NCBI GenBank assembly: GCA_016705575.1
Contig: JADIXX010000008.1
Coordinates: forward strand, 744,001 to 808,000
DNA length: 64,000 bases
Reading direction: 5' to 3'
Source: Candidatus Aalborgicola defluviihabitans
GTDB taxonomy: Bacteria; Pseudomonadota; Gammaproteobacteria; Burkholderiales; Burkholderiaceae_C
Below are positions 45,225 through 55,256 of this stretch, piece by piece. Positions within the stretch are counted from its first letter, which is position 1. The number at the start of each line of letters is the position of its first letter. A program made the translations under genes and the position numbers. Under the pieces are notes generated by a model. That model was not told the DNA's origin. It searched no databases and saw only the letters and a list, made by a program, of their open reading frames with translations.

Positions 45225-45440
45225 CTATTTCATCAATGAAGTTAATAGTGCAGCCACGATGCAGGGCAACCACACGATTGAGCCAAGTGAGCTGGGGTTG
45301 TCTTCCAGAGTTTTCAATGCTGCCAGCAGGTGTCCTCCAACGCGTCAAGGCTCTTAAACACCCGGTTGTGGAAGTACTTCTCGCTTAGCGCATCCCAGAC
45401 GCCTTGAACAACCGGGCCGAGAATTCGCATTAGCCAAAGC
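45225..45440 (-). pseudogene. Decayed C-terminal fragment of an IS630-type transposase
   Basis: Reading the minus strand, one frame gives VWDALSEKYFHNRVFKSLDA and then LEDT, and after a frameshift near 45323 another gives LAALKTLEDNPSSLGSIVWL to a stop. This is the pattern of the IS630-family transposase C-terminus (the last catalytic Glu region through the terminal helix). No N-terminal part and no terminal repeats were found. The remainder of the gap 45196-45511 shows nothing else. The fragment sits at the left end of the all-minus-strand amine island. Confidence 0.7.
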
Positions 45441-45511
45441 GAGTGCGGGAGAAGGTCTTGCGCCGATTTCAAATCGACACGCCAACTACAGCAATTCGTA
45501 TCCGTTCATCC

Positions 45512-46789
45512 TCAGGAGGTTGACAGTACCTTCCGGAGCGACCTTTTTCGGACCCCAGCCGGAATTTTCCCTTCCGCCACCCAGCGATCAAAGATGGCCA
45601 ATGCGGCGTCGACAAAGGAATCATCGTTGATGTGCACGTCCAAATCGTGCAACTCAATTGGATCTTGAACACAGCGCCTGAACTCGTCCATGTAAGCGGC
45701 GTGGGCCTGCGGGGCATGCAATGGCTGGTCGGGGCGGTCCCACTCGTGCACACCGTGACGCGGTAGTAGCAGCGCGGTCGGTCCTTTGGAGGTGGCCAAC
45801 TTGGCCGCAATCGTGCGCGCCAGTTCGCGACGCTCGTCCTCTGTCGTGATGACAGACCCAATCAATCGATTGTGTGCGTGATAGGGGCGCACTGCGTACC
45901 GGGGTGGCAGTGGCAACCAGCTTTGTACATCGATCATGTCGCTTGCGCCCGGTGCCACCAATTGCGGCACGCCGCGCCGACCAGCCCCTTCCAGGCGGCT
46001 AGGGCCAGCACTGACGACCGAGCCATTCAGATGATTGGTGACCTCGCCCAACGCAAAGTCAAACACGGCGACAAATTGATCCTGCTCGATCAGCGTCTCC
46101 ATGGCCCGCCCACCAATCCCGGTGCAATGGAAAACAACCGGCTCATACCCCCGCGCGGTCAACCCCTCGGTCAACCGCACCATGTACGACAAGCAAGATT
46201 TCCCTAGCGAACCGATGGCCACCCGGGGCTGATTGGGCACGCTGACAACAACCGTGCTGCAGGCACCCAAAACAGCGCCTGCGGCCTGGCTAAGAATCGA
46301 CTGACAGATGGTGTTTAGACCATAGAGTCCTCCGGCCCACAGAATCATCATCAAGTCAGGAGCCAGACGCTCCGGCGCAATCAAGTGCGAGTAAGCCACT
46401 GTGGTGACAATGAGCTTGGGCATACCCAACGGCAATGCAGCCATCACGTCTAAAGCCAAATCGGTGCCCATGGTGCCGCCCAACGCCAGCACACCATGAA
46501 CCTGTCCTGCACGATAGAGATCAAGCGTCAACTTGACCGCGCCTTGGGCCATCTGGGTCATCGCCGCGTTCTCGTCGCCGAGCGCCGCGATAGCCGCCAG
46601 CGTGGTGCCGGCTGCCACCGCCACGCTGCCATTGGTGTACTCGGGTTGAAAACTTGGCACACCCAGCACGCCCACATCCATGATGGCTGCCGAGGCACCT
46701 TGCGCCTCAATACAGCGTTTCATGAATTGAAGCTCATCGGCTTTGGTGTCGGCCGTGCCGACAATCAGAATTCTCAGACCTTGTTTCAT
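45512..46789 (-). CDS. UPF0261 (Tm-1-like) family protein
   Basis: 425 residues starting MKQGLRILIVGTADTKADEL, with LALGGTMGTDLALDVM and VVFHCTGIGGRAMETLIEQ, diagnostic of UPF0261. The N-terminal half is similar to the plant Tm-1 nucleotide-binding domain; bacterial function is not established. It is the last gene of the amine island, 27 bases after the permease, and may act on a catabolite. Confidence 0.87.
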   Translation of the reverse strand: MKQGLRILIVGTADTKADELQFMKRCIEAQGASAAIMDVGVLGVPSFQPEYTNGSVAVAAGTTLAAIAALGDENAAMTQMAQGAVKLTLDLYRAGQVHGVLALGGTMGTDLALDVMAALPLGMPKLIVTTVAYSHLIAPERLAPDLMMILWAGGLYGLNTICQSILSQAAGAVLGACSTVVVSVPNQPRVAIGSLGKSCLSYMVRLTEGLTARGYEPVVFHCTGIGGRAMETLIEQDQFVAVFDFALGEVTNHLNGSVVSAGPSRLEGAGRRGVPQLVAPGASDMIDVQSWLPLPPRYAVRPYHAHNRLIGSVITTEDERRELARTIAAKLATSKGPTALLLPRHGVHEWDRPDQPLHAPQAHAAYMDEFRRCVQDPIELHDLDVHINDDSFVDAALAIFDRWVAEGKIPAGVRKRSLRKVLSTS

Positions 46790-46816
46790 GGTGTTGTGTA
46801 CCCTTACACGCTTGAA

Positions 46817-48223
46817 CTACTGACTTGCACCGTGCGTCACCGGTGTAGTTGGTTCGAACAAACCCTTGCGCATCACGCCCTTGACCCAGATCGCACCCAC
46901 CACGGCGAACAAGGCCAACACGATGCCGGTGTACTGCACTATTTGTTGCGTCATTTCGGGCGCTGGTGAACTGTTGATGACAACGTACGTCATACCGCCG
47001 ATGGCCAATAGTGGCAGCCACGGCGCACCAGGCATGCGGAAGGGCCGCGCCATCTCCGGGTGGCGCCAACGCAGCACCAGCAGCGACACCTGCGCCATGA
47101 TGTAAGCCAGCAACCACGCGACTGACGCAGCAATCGTCAACGGCAGGATGGCCATAGCGTCGCCGCCCGACCAGGCCAGCCCGATCAAAGGTAGCGCCGC
47201 CACAAACAGAATCGCCACCACCGGTGTACCAAATCGCGAATGCATCCGCTTGAAGACCGGAAACACCTGGCCATTCTCAGCCATGCCGCTAAGCATACGC
47301 GGCACGGCCGCCAGCACGGTGTTGAGCAAACTGGCCGATGCCAATAACGCCAGTACGGCGAACCAAACGCGCGCGTTCGGACCGAACACCGCCACCGCAT
47401 AGTCGAGGTGGGGCGTGGCAGAGGCAGCCAGTTTGTCGCGCGGGATCAGCGCTGCAGCACCCACCGCAAACAGCAGTTCGGCCAGAAAAATCACAATCAA
47501 CCCACCGATCATGGCGCGCGGCAAATCACGCTTTGCATTGCTGGCATCAGGCACCAGCGGCGTAACAAACTCAGACCCCACGAATACCCAAAACGCCAGC
47601 GCCACAACACCCATCGTCACGGTGTCTTTACCCATGGCAGCGAACGCCAGCGTAGAACCACCCACCATTGGTGTGGCCGCCTGCCCTGACAATGCCAGCA
47701 GACCGGTCACCACCAAAAACAGCAGCACGGTAAAGCTCAACGTGGTCTGCACCTTGGCAAACACATCGGTTCCCAGAATGTTCAGGCCAGCAAACACCAC
47801 CACCAGCATCACCGGCCAGGCAAACGGCGGCAAATGCAGGGGGATCGCCTGGGTCAAAATCTGGTCCGCCAATATCAACTCAGCCGGCAGGCCAAAGAGG
47901 GCCGGCGTCACATAGCCGGCGAAGACCAGCAAGATGGCCGGGAAGTTGCCAATCGCAGCCTCGGCATAGCTGCTCAAGCTCCCGGCGCTGGGCATCATCA
48001 AGGCCATCTCGGCGTACGCCATGGCGTTGGCCAGCGCAATCGCAAACGCCACCACCATTGCGACAAAAAAGCCCCAGCCACCGATGCCGACGCCTTGCAT
48101 GACCGCGACCATACCGATTTGCGCCACGATGACGCCGATGGAGGCGGCCAGCAGCGCGCCAAAGCCCAGTCCGGCTCGGGGCTTGGGTAGGCTTGATATG
48201 GCCGGGGTGGACAATGAATTCAT
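46817..48223 (-). CDS. APC-superfamily amino acid/amine permease
   Basis: 468 residues with about twelve transmembrane helices; the first (GFGALLAASIGVIVAQIGMV) and the SAGSLSSYAEAAIG motif are typical of APC transporters. Likely substrate is an amine or amino acid given the aminotransferase gene 31 bases upstream and the amine dehydrogenase cluster. Substrate not readable from sequence. Confidence 0.87.
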   Translation of the reverse strand: MNSLSTPAISSLPKPRAGLGFGALLAASIGVIVAQIGMVAVMQGVGIGGWGFFVAMVVAFAIALANAMAYAEMALMMPSAGSLSSYAEAAIGNFPAILLVFAGYVTPALFGLPAELILADQILTQAIPLHLPPFAWPVMLVVVFAGLNILGTDVFAKVQTTLSFTVLLFLVVTGLLALSGQAATPMVGGSTLAFAAMGKDTVTMGVVALAFWVFVGSEFVTPLVPDASNAKRDLPRAMIGGLIVIFLAELLFAVGAAALIPRDKLAASATPHLDYAVAVFGPNARVWFAVLALLASASLLNTVLAAVPRMLSGMAENGQVFPVFKRMHSRFGTPVVAILFVAALPLIGLAWSGGDAMAILPLTIAASVAWLLAYIMAQVSLLVLRWRHPEMARPFRMPGAPWLPLLAIGGMTYVVINSSPAPEMTQQIVQYTGIVLALFAVVGAIWVKGVMRKGLFEPTTPVTHGASQ

Positions 48224-48254
48224 AGCAATAGCTCCTGCGTGAGGGTTTGTAGCT

Positions 48255-49619
48255 TTAGCGTTCTACGGCGGCGAAAGATTCGTCCAGCGCATCGCACAGA
48301 AGGTCGATTTGCTCTCCGCTGATGGTCAGGGCGGGCGACAAGATGATGTTGGCGCCCGAAGTTCGTACCATGGCGCCTCGCTCGTAGGCGCCACGTGCCA
48401 CCATCGCTACCTCTTTGGCACCACGGCCAAAAGCGGCCTTGGTGGACTTGTCTGCCACCATCTCCAGACATGCCATCAAGCCGACACCGCGCACGTCACC
48501 AATGAGGCGCGAACGCTTGCCCAGGGCTTGCAACCGGGACATCAAGCGATCGCTTTGCTGCTTCACGTTGCCCAGAATGTCTTCACGTTCCAGGATGTCG
48601 AGTGTTGCCAACGCCGCCGCGGCTGCAACCGGGTGCGCACTGTAGGTGTAGCCGTGAGCCACCGATGCCAGCGCGGGATCGCCCTGGCTAAACACATCGG
48701 CAACTTTTGTAGAAATCGCAGTGGCGCCCAGTGGTACGTAGCCTGAAGAGATACCTTTGGCCAAGCACCACATGTCAGCCTGTACGCCCCACATCCGGGT
48801 ACCAAACAGATGACCGGTGCGGCCAAAGCCGGTCACCACTTCATCAGCAATCAGGAGCACGCCGTATTTGTCGCACACCTTACGGATCAGTGGCCAGTAA
48901 TTGGACGGCGGCACAATAACACCGCCAGCACCCTGCACCGGCTCGGCGATAAAAGCGGCCACGGTATCGGGTCCCTGAAACACAATCTCGCGTTCGAGCA
49001 TCTCGGCGCAGATCTTTCCAAGTAGCTCCAGGTCCTGGGTAAATGGGTTGCGGTACAGCCAAGGCGTATCGACATGAAAGCAGCCTGGCAGCAGTGGCTC
49101 GTAGGCACGCCGAAAATTGGTGTTCCCATTGACGCTCATGCCGCCGAAGTGCACCCCGTGGTAGCCCTGCTTGAGGGAGATGTATTTGATGCGATCAGAC
49201 TGACCCTGAATCTTCCAGTACTGGCGCGCGAGCTTGAGGGCACTCTCGACCGCGTCGGACCCGCCGTTGCTGAAGAACACGGCGCTGACGCTGTCAGGCT
49301 GCATCAGGTTGACCACCCGCTCCGATAGCTCGATGGCGCGGGCATGGGTGGTACCGCGAAAGATGTTATAGAACGGCAGCTCGTCCATCTGCGCTACTAC
49401 TGCGTCACGAATTTCGCGCCGCCCAAAACCAAGGTTGGCACTCCACAAGCCGCCGACGCCATCAACCATGCGGTGTCCGTCCACGTCCCAGATCCAACTG
49501 CCGTCGCCACGCACAATGATGTCAGGCGGCGTGTCCTGCATCGCCTTTGGGTGCGCCATGGGGTGCCACAGGCTGCGAGCGTTGGCCTGCTTCAATTCGG
49601 TCGGGGTCATGCGTGTCAT
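48255..49619 (-). CDS. Class III PLP aminotransferase (omega-amino acid:pyruvate type)
   Basis: 454 residues. Motifs: FFSNGGSDAVESALKLAR (cofactor phosphate), LLIADEVVTGFGRTG (Asp to the pyridine nitrogen) and the lysine in WCLAKGISSGYVPLG. Such enzymes move a terminal amino group to pyruvate or a keto acid. The start overlaps the HAD stop as ATGA. In this context it could handle a primary amine or an omega-amino acid produced in the pathway. Confidence 0.9.
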   Translation of the reverse strand: MTRMTPTELKQANARSLWHPMAHPKAMQDTPPDIIVRGDGSWIWDVDGHRMVDGVGGLWSANLGFGRREIRDAVVAQMDELPFYNIFRGTTHARAIELSERVVNLMQPDSVSAVFFSNGGSDAVESALKLARQYWKIQGQSDRIKYISLKQGYHGVHFGGMSVNGNTNFRRAYEPLLPGCFHVDTPWLYRNPFTQDLELLGKICAEMLEREIVFQGPDTVAAFIAEPVQGAGGVIVPPSNYWPLIRKVCDKYGVLLIADEVVTGFGRTGHLFGTRMWGVQADMWCLAKGISSGYVPLGATAISTKVADVFSQGDPALASVAHGYTYSAHPVAAAAALATLDILEREDILGNVKQQSDRLMSRLQALGKRSRLIGDVRGVGLMACLEMVADKSTKAAFGRGAKEVAMVARGAYERGAMVRTSGANIILSPALTISGEQIDLLCDALDESFAAVER

Positions 49620-50317
49620 GGGGTTACCTGTAAAGTAAGTTGGAGACGCGCGGCGATGGCAGCCAGGTTGCCCTCCACGTCGCGCAAATCAAAGAATTGA
49701 GTTTGCAAACCGGCCTTGTCGGCACCCACAATGTTGCGAAACTGGTCGTCCACAAACAGCACCTCGCCGGGCTTCACGCCCAAACCCGAAACCGCCTCCG
49801 CATAAGCGCGAGGGTCGGGTTTGAGAATGCCAGTGTGCGTGGCGTCAATGATGACGGACATGTCAGCCAGAACGTCCATTCGACTCAGAAATTCACTGCC
49901 GTAAAACAGCTCGAGCTCATTGGAGAGGATGCCCACCACAATGCCGTCGGCCTTGGCGGCGCGAATCAGCCGCTTGATCTCGGGGCGCACGATGGAGTTG
50001 GGATCAGTCTGGCGTACCCGCATCAGCATGGTGTGCACATCCCAGCTACCTTCCCCCATCCGCTCGCCCAACTCTTTGGCCCGGGCGGACCAGTAGCCGC
50101 GTTCGGTAATCTCATCGCGCTGCATCGCCAACCACAGCGGATCGGTGTCAGGCGCAATCGGGCCAAGCCAGGTCAACGTGCCAGCGGGAAGCCCCAAAAT
50201 GCGCTCGGTGTCGCGGTGGCGTTCAAACACCGAGACGCTCATCACCGAGCCAAAATCAAGCAACAATGCCTTCGGTGGCGGGACCGTGGTGGCTTGCGGG
50301 TTGCAGTCTGCAATCAT
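49616..50317 (-). CDS. HAD-superfamily hydrolase
   Basis: 233 residues. Motif I is LLLDFGSVMS, in which the second catalytic Asp of DxD is replaced by Gly, as in the DFGGV subgroup; motif II is ILSN, then the Lys in ILKPDPRAY and motif IV LFVDDQ. A four-helix cap (about 30-105) is present. Substrate unknown. It overlaps both neighbours by four bases, so aldehyde dehydrogenase, HAD and aminotransferase are translated together. Confidence 0.87.
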   Translation of the reverse strand: MIADCNPQATTVPPPKALLLDFGSVMSVSVFERHRDTERILGLPAGTLTWLGPIAPDTDPLWLAMQRDEITERGYWSARAKELGERMGEGSWDVHTMLMRVRQTDPNSIVRPEIKRLIRAAKADGIVVGILSNELELFYGSEFLSRMDVLADMSVIIDATHTGILKPDPRAYAEAVSGLGVKPGEVLFVDDQFRNIVGADKAGLQTQFFDLRDVEGNLAAIAARLQLTLQVTP

Positions 50318-51750
50318 GCTGCGACGCTCACAAATTTCACTTCGGTGTAGGCCAACAAGCCCTCCAGACCTCCTTCGGATCCGAAGCCGCTGTCCTTGAG
50401 TCCGCCAAATGGCGTCTCAGGCTGGGACACGCCAAAATGATTGATGCCCACCATCCCTGCATGCAACCCACGGCTCAGCCGGTCCGCACCAACCAGATCC
50501 CGCGTAAAGGCGTAGGCGGCCAGACCGTACGGTAAAGCATTGGCACTCGCGATGGCGTCGTCCAGATCATCAAACGGGTCCAGCAGGCCGATCGGCCCGA
50601 ATGGCTCTTGCTGCTGCACGCGGCACATTAGCGGCGCGCCCTCAATCAAGGTCGGCTCAAAGAAATAGCCCGGTCTGTTGATGCGTTGACCACCACACAG
50701 CAGCTTCGCCCCGCACTCCAACGCATCGGCCACCAGGGCTTCCATTTCGAGCACGCGTCGTTGCGCTACCAGCGGGCCCATCTGCACACCGGGCTCAAGC
50801 CCGGAGCCAACTTTCAGGGCCTGCGCACCAGCCACGAATGCATCGCGAAACTCGGCAAAGAGCGAGTGGTGCACCAAGAAGCGGATGGGGGATGCACACA
50901 CTTGCCCGGCACCCCTGAACTTGGCCGCGACGGCCAGCTTGGCTACCGCAACAGGGTCGGCGTCGGCGCAAACGATCACTGGCGCGTGGCCCCCCAATTC
51001 GGCTGTGTAGCGCTTGAGGTAATGGGCCGACTTCTCAGCCAACACACGTCCGACGGGGGTCGAACCTGTAAACGAGATCTTGGCAATTTCGGTACTGGCT
51101 ATCAAATGATCAGAGATTTCCGCCGGGTGCCCAAGGACCATGTTGAGCACACCAGGCGGTAGTCCGGCATCTTGAAACACCCGCACCAGTTCCATGCAAC
51201 TGGCGGGAGTTTCCTCGGCCGGCTTGATGATGACGCTGCAACCAGCTGCCAGTGCACCGCCGAGCTTGCGCGCGGGCAAGTTGACTGGAAAGTTCCATGG
51301 CGTGAAAGCCGCCACTGGCCCAACCGGCACACGCAGCACGGTTTGACTGAGCACGTTGGCGACCCGCGGTGGAACACCGCGCCCGCCCAAGCGACGGCCT
51401 TCCTCGGCCAGAAAGTCAATGATGTCGGCCGAGAGTTGAACTTCACGCAATGACTCAGCCAGCGGCTTGCCTTGCTCCAGGGTTACGATCTTCGCAATGG
51501 CGGGCGCGCGTTCTCGCAGCAGCTCAGTGGCCCGCGTGATAATGCGCCAGCGCTCATAGGGCGATGTGTTGGACCAAGTCAGGAAGCCACGACGGGCCGC
51601 CGCCAGCGCCGCGTGTAGTTCTGGCTCGCCGGCCACTGGGAAGTGGCCCAAGACTGATCCGTCAGCTGGGTTAAAAACCGGCAACTGACCGCATGCGGTT
51701 GCCGCCACCCACGCACCGTCGATATGGAGTTTGAGGTCAGGATAGGTCAT
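50314..51750 (-). CDS. NAD(P)-dependent aldehyde dehydrogenase, succinate-semialdehyde-dehydrogenase-like
   Basis: 478 residues. PWNFPVNLPARKLGGALAAG and FTGSTPVGR (cofactor), ELGGHAP (general base Glu) and GAGQVCASP (nucleophile Cys) are present. By overall similarity it belongs with GabD-type semialdehyde dehydrogenases. In this island it is the natural enzyme for the aldehyde released by the amine dehydrogenase. Overlaps the HAD gene by ATGA. Confidence 0.92.
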   Translation of the reverse strand: MTYPDLKLHIDGAWVAATACGQLPVFNPADGSVLGHFPVAGEPELHAALAAARRGFLTWSNTSPYERWRIITRATELLRERAPAIAKIVTLEQGKPLAESLREVQLSADIIDFLAEEGRRLGGRGVPPRVANVLSQTVLRVPVGPVAAFTPWNFPVNLPARKLGGALAAGCSVIIKPAEETPASCMELVRVFQDAGLPPGVLNMVLGHPAEISDHLIASTEIAKISFTGSTPVGRVLAEKSAHYLKRYTAELGGHAPVIVCADADPVAVAKLAVAAKFRGAGQVCASPIRFLVHHSLFAEFRDAFVAGAQALKVGSGLEPGVQMGPLVAQRRVLEMEALVADALECGAKLLCGGQRINRPGYFFEPTLIEGAPLMCRVQQQEPFGPIGLLDPFDDLDDAIASANALPYGLAAYAFTRDLVGADRLSRGLHAGMVGINHFGVSQPETPFGGLKDSGFGSEGGLEGLLAYTEVKFVSVAA

Positions 51751-51810
51751 GGTTCAACGCAATACAAAAAAATGGCAGCCTTATCAGATTCAACTTGGCA
51801 AGCGGGGTGT

Positions 51811-52788
51811 TCAAGGCTTGACCACGCCCTGTTTGGAGAACAACTGCATTGACCCCTTGTCGCCCAACAGCACCGCCGTCAGCGGCAAGCGATCATCACG
51901 TGCGGTGGCTTTAAAACTGGCGCCAGCGTCGACGCTTTGTAAAACCAAGCCGTCAAGCCCGACCGCCGTGACATTCGATCCCGCCGCAACGATGTCGGTA
52001 ATGGAGCTCTGAGTGCCTGATTTAACCGCTTGCCACAATGCACCATGGTTTGTGCTGCGGTAAAGACTACCGCGCAATCCACCGACCAGCAAACTGCCGT
52101 CATCCAGCGCCGCGCCTGCCCACAGCGAGCCCTTGTAGCCAGTTGTCAGATAGGACCACGTCGCGCCGTGATCGGTAGAGCGCAGCACGCTGCCACGCTC
52201 GGCGGCCACGTACAGCGCCCCAGCAGGATCCGCAAAAACCTTAAAAAGATTACGGTCGGCCTTGCCGCCATCCGGAGGCGCGGGCAGCTTGACCTCGGTC
52301 CACGAAGTGCCACCATCGGCGGTCACCAATACCAGGGACCACAGGCCCACCGCAACGCCATGTTTGGCGTCACTGAAATACACCGAGAACAGCGGTCGGT
52401 CGGCTGCCGCGTCGAAACGCTGCAAGACCCAAGTTTGCCCACCATCCGTGCTGGCGATGATGGCGCCATTTTGCCCAACCGCCCAAGCGCGCCCATCAGC
52501 ATTCAGATAAACCGCACTCAAGGTTACCCTGACCGGGACGGCCTTGGCCTGCTGCCACGTACCACCGGCGTCATCTGACACCAGCACCATGCCGCGCGCT
52601 CCAACGGCGATCATTCGCTCGCCGCTGCGTGCAGCACCCAGCAAGGGCGTTCCGGCAGGTACGCTGCTGACCCACGCCGGGGCGCGACGTAGCGCGACGC
52701 CATCAGCCAGGTTCACTCCTTGGGTCCATGCCGAGGGTGCGAACGGCATAAGCAACGCGGCGGCGATCAGAGAGTAAATAGGTTTCAT
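51811..52788 (-). CDS. YCF48/BNR-repeat exported beta-propeller protein
   Basis: 325 residues with a signal peptide (LIAAALLMPFAPSAWTQ) and repeated Asp-box-like units (VLVSDDAGGTWQ, IIASTDGGQTWVLQ, VLRSTDHGATWSYL, LYRSTNHGALWQ). This gives a beta-propeller like photosystem-II assembly factor HCF136/YCF48. It precedes and is co-directional with the MMPL transporter. YCF48, MMPL, DUF1302 and DUF1329 genes recur together near catabolic clusters; precise role unknown. Confidence 0.85.
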   Translation of the reverse strand: MKPIYSLIAAALLMPFAPSAWTQGVNLADGVALRRAPAWVSSVPAGTPLLGAARSGERMIAVGARGMVLVSDDAGGTWQQAKAVPVRVTLSAVYLNADGRAWAVGQNGAIIASTDGGQTWVLQRFDAAADRPLFSVYFSDAKHGVAVGLWSLVLVTADGGTSWTEVKLPAPPDGGKADRNLFKVFADPAGALYVAAERGSVLRSTDHGATWSYLTTGYKGSLWAGAALDDGSLLVGGLRGSLYRSTNHGALWQAVKSGTQSSITDIVAAGSNVTAVGLDGLVLQSVDAGASFKATARDDRLPLTAVLLGDKGSMQLFSKQGVVKP

Positions 52789-52801
52789 GGGAACCGGTCT
52801 G

Positions 52802-55189
52802 TCAGTGGCTCAAAATGCCTGGTGCACGCACCGGATGGCGTCGCGGAAACAGGCGCTCCAGCCACACCGCCAGCGCCGGTAGCGTGGTCATCGCCATCAC
52901 CAGGTTGACCAGGAACATGAAGGCCAATAGCTTGCCCATGTCCGCTTGGAACTTTAGCTCGGAGAATGACCAGGTGGCCACGCCCACGGCCAGCGTGATG
53001 GCGGTAAAGATGGTGGCCATGCCAACTTCGAGAATCGAATGCTCCAGCGCCTTGACGATGTTCTGCCCCGCCGCGAGGTGCATTTGCAAGCGGTTGTAGA
53101 TATAGAAGGCGTAGTCGACACCGATGCCAACTGCAAGCACCATCACCGGTAGCGTGGCAACCGTCAAACCGATCTGTAGCTCCTTCATGAACCAGTAGCC
53201 GATGAAGGTGCCCACCGTCAGTGGCAGGCAACAGGCAATGACTGCCCGAAAATCACGGTAGACCAACAGAACCAGTAGGATGATGGCACCATAGACGTAG
53301 CCCATCATGGGTAGCTCGCTGCGTTCAACCACCTCGTTGGTGGCGGCCAATACGCCGGCATTGCCAGCAGCCAAGCGAATCGTTACACCGGCCAGCGGGT
53401 GGTTGTCGCGAAAGCGTTTCACTGCGGCAATCACGCCGTTGATGGTGCTGGCCTTGTGATCTGTCAGAAATAGGTGCACCGCTGTCATGCTGCAATCCTT
53501 GCGCATGTAGCCACGAATTCGGCCGATTTCTACCCCCAACCCTGCATAGTTGGCTGGATCGGACGGGACCACCGCCATCTTGGGGTTACCCTCGTTATAG
53601 CCTTCGTTATAGACCTTGAGCAGGTCGGAAAAAGAGGAAACCGCGTGGACTCCGGGTGTGTTCCCCATGGCTTCGCCAAACTGGTCTTGATAGTCAGCAA
53701 TGGCGATGTTCTCGCAGGATCCTGGCGGTGCCTCAAACATGACGCTCAGCCAGTCCAGTCCAGTGTCGTAATTGGTGGCGATCGACGTGGCATCCATGTT
53801 GTAGCGCGAGGTGGCACGCAGTTCGGGTGCTCCCGGCTGGAGCGAGCCGACGACCCGGTCACGGCTTTGCCATACGGCGGTGACAAACACCGCAGCGCTG
53901 CACACCAACACGATCAAGGCGTTGCGCGGCACCGCCACGCGCGCCAGCAGACGCAGGGCCTTGGCGCGGCTCTCCTGTCGCTGCATCGCCAGGCGCGCAT
54001 AGGTGACGTCGAATGAAAACAACGACGCTGCCAGCGGCAGCATCACCAGATTGGTGACGATTTTGAAGCCAACACCAATCGAGGCAGTAATCGCCAACTC
54101 GCGCACCATCGGAATGGGAACCATAACCAGCGTAATGAACGACACGAAAGCCGTCACCAGCGCCAGGGTGCCTGGGATTAACAGGCCACTGAAGCTGGCA
54201 CGTGCGGCGGCCTCGGTGCTTTTGCCATGTGAGATCTCGCGCACGATGTAGTTGATTTGCTGCACGCCATGCGAGACGCCAATGGCAAACACCAGGAATG
54301 GCACCAACACTGCTAACGGGTCAAGGCCGAAACCGGCCAAGCGCAAGGTTCCGAATTGCCACACCAATGAGGCCAGTGAGCAGGCCACAGGCAACAGCGT
54401 GAGCGCAACCGAATGGCAGTACCAGTAGACTGCGGCAGCCGTCAGCAGCAGCGCAATGCCACAAAACACCAGCACCCCGCGTGCACCTTCGGCAATATCT
54501 CCAATTTGCTTGGCAAAGCCAATAATCTGAATTTCAAACTGAGGGTCCTCAAACTTGGCACGCAGGGCTTCGAGCTGTGCGTTGTACGCGACATAGTCCA
54601 GCGGCGTTCCATCCACGCTTACCTCGTTGAGCTCGACGATTACCATGGCACTGGTCTGGTCGCGGGACACCAGTGTGCCGACAAAACCGCCCTGACCAGT
54701 GGCACGGGCAATTTTGTCGATGACATCCTGATTCAAGGACTCAGGCACGATGCTGCCGTCGATCAACGGATCGGCCCTGAAGCCGTCTTCAGTGATCTCA
54801 TTGACAAAGCTGTTCGGTGTCCACAACGATTGCACACCCAGACGCTCGGCGTTGGGTAAGAAGCTCACCGCCTGTGTGACCTGGAACAACCGCGTCAGCG
54901 CGGGAGCTGTCCAGATCGTACCGTGGCGAGCCCGCACCACGATATTGAGCCGGTTAGCCCCCAACATATCGGAGCGGTACTCCTGGAAGGCCTGGATGTA
55001 CTCGTGCCCAGTTGGCATCTGCTTTTCGAAGCCGGCACTAACTCGAAGTTGCACTGCAAACCAGGCCATGACCATCGTCAGCAGCAGCAGGACCAGCAAG
55101 ATCGATTTGCGCCCGGCGAACAGTATGCGCTCCATCGCCTGGACGGCTCGCGCCGCCCGGCCAACCGAAGCGGGGGATGATTCAGTCAA
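52802..55189 (-). CDS. MMPL/RND superfamily transporter
   Basis: 795 residues with the RND-like layout: TM1, a large periplasmic loop, five or six TMs, then a repeat of the pattern. Motifs FAIGVSHGVQQINYIVRE and AVGIGVDYAFYIYNRL are the two halves of the SSD/MMPL core. Relatives move hydrophobic molecules across or out of the inner membrane. It lies 13 bases upstream of the YCF48-like gene in the same transcript. Confidence 0.88.
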   Translation of the reverse strand: MTESSPASVGRAARAVQAMERILFAGRKSILLVLLLLTMVMAWFAVQLRVSAGFEKQMPTGHEYIQAFQEYRSDMLGANRLNIVVRARHGTIWTAPALTRLFQVTQAVSFLPNAERLGVQSLWTPNSFVNEITEDGFRADPLIDGSIVPESLNQDVIDKIARATGQGGFVGTLVSRDQTSAMVIVELNEVSVDGTPLDYVAYNAQLEALRAKFEDPQFEIQIIGFAKQIGDIAEGARGVLVFCGIALLLTAAAVYWYCHSVALTLLPVACSLASLVWQFGTLRLAGFGLDPLAVLVPFLVFAIGVSHGVQQINYIVREISHGKSTEAAARASFSGLLIPGTLALVTAFVSFITLVMVPIPMVRELAITASIGVGFKIVTNLVMLPLAASLFSFDVTYARLAMQRQESRAKALRLLARVAVPRNALIVLVCSAAVFVTAVWQSRDRVVGSLQPGAPELRATSRYNMDATSIATNYDTGLDWLSVMFEAPPGSCENIAIADYQDQFGEAMGNTPGVHAVSSFSDLLKVYNEGYNEGNPKMAVVPSDPANYAGLGVEIGRIRGYMRKDCSMTAVHLFLTDHKASTINGVIAAVKRFRDNHPLAGVTIRLAAGNAGVLAATNEVVERSELPMMGYVYGAIILLVLLVYRDFRAVIACCLPLTVGTFIGYWFMKELQIGLTVATLPVMVLAVGIGVDYAFYIYNRLQMHLAAGQNIVKALEHSILEVGMATIFTAITLAVGVATWSFSELKFQADMGKLLAFMFLVNLVMAMTTLPALAVWLERLFPRRHPVRAPGILSH

Positions 55190-55256
55190 GTTTCTTCTCC
55201 CGTCAAGAGCGGCAACGGCATGAGATGCAGCACAACACGCGTTGCGTCACCTTGCA

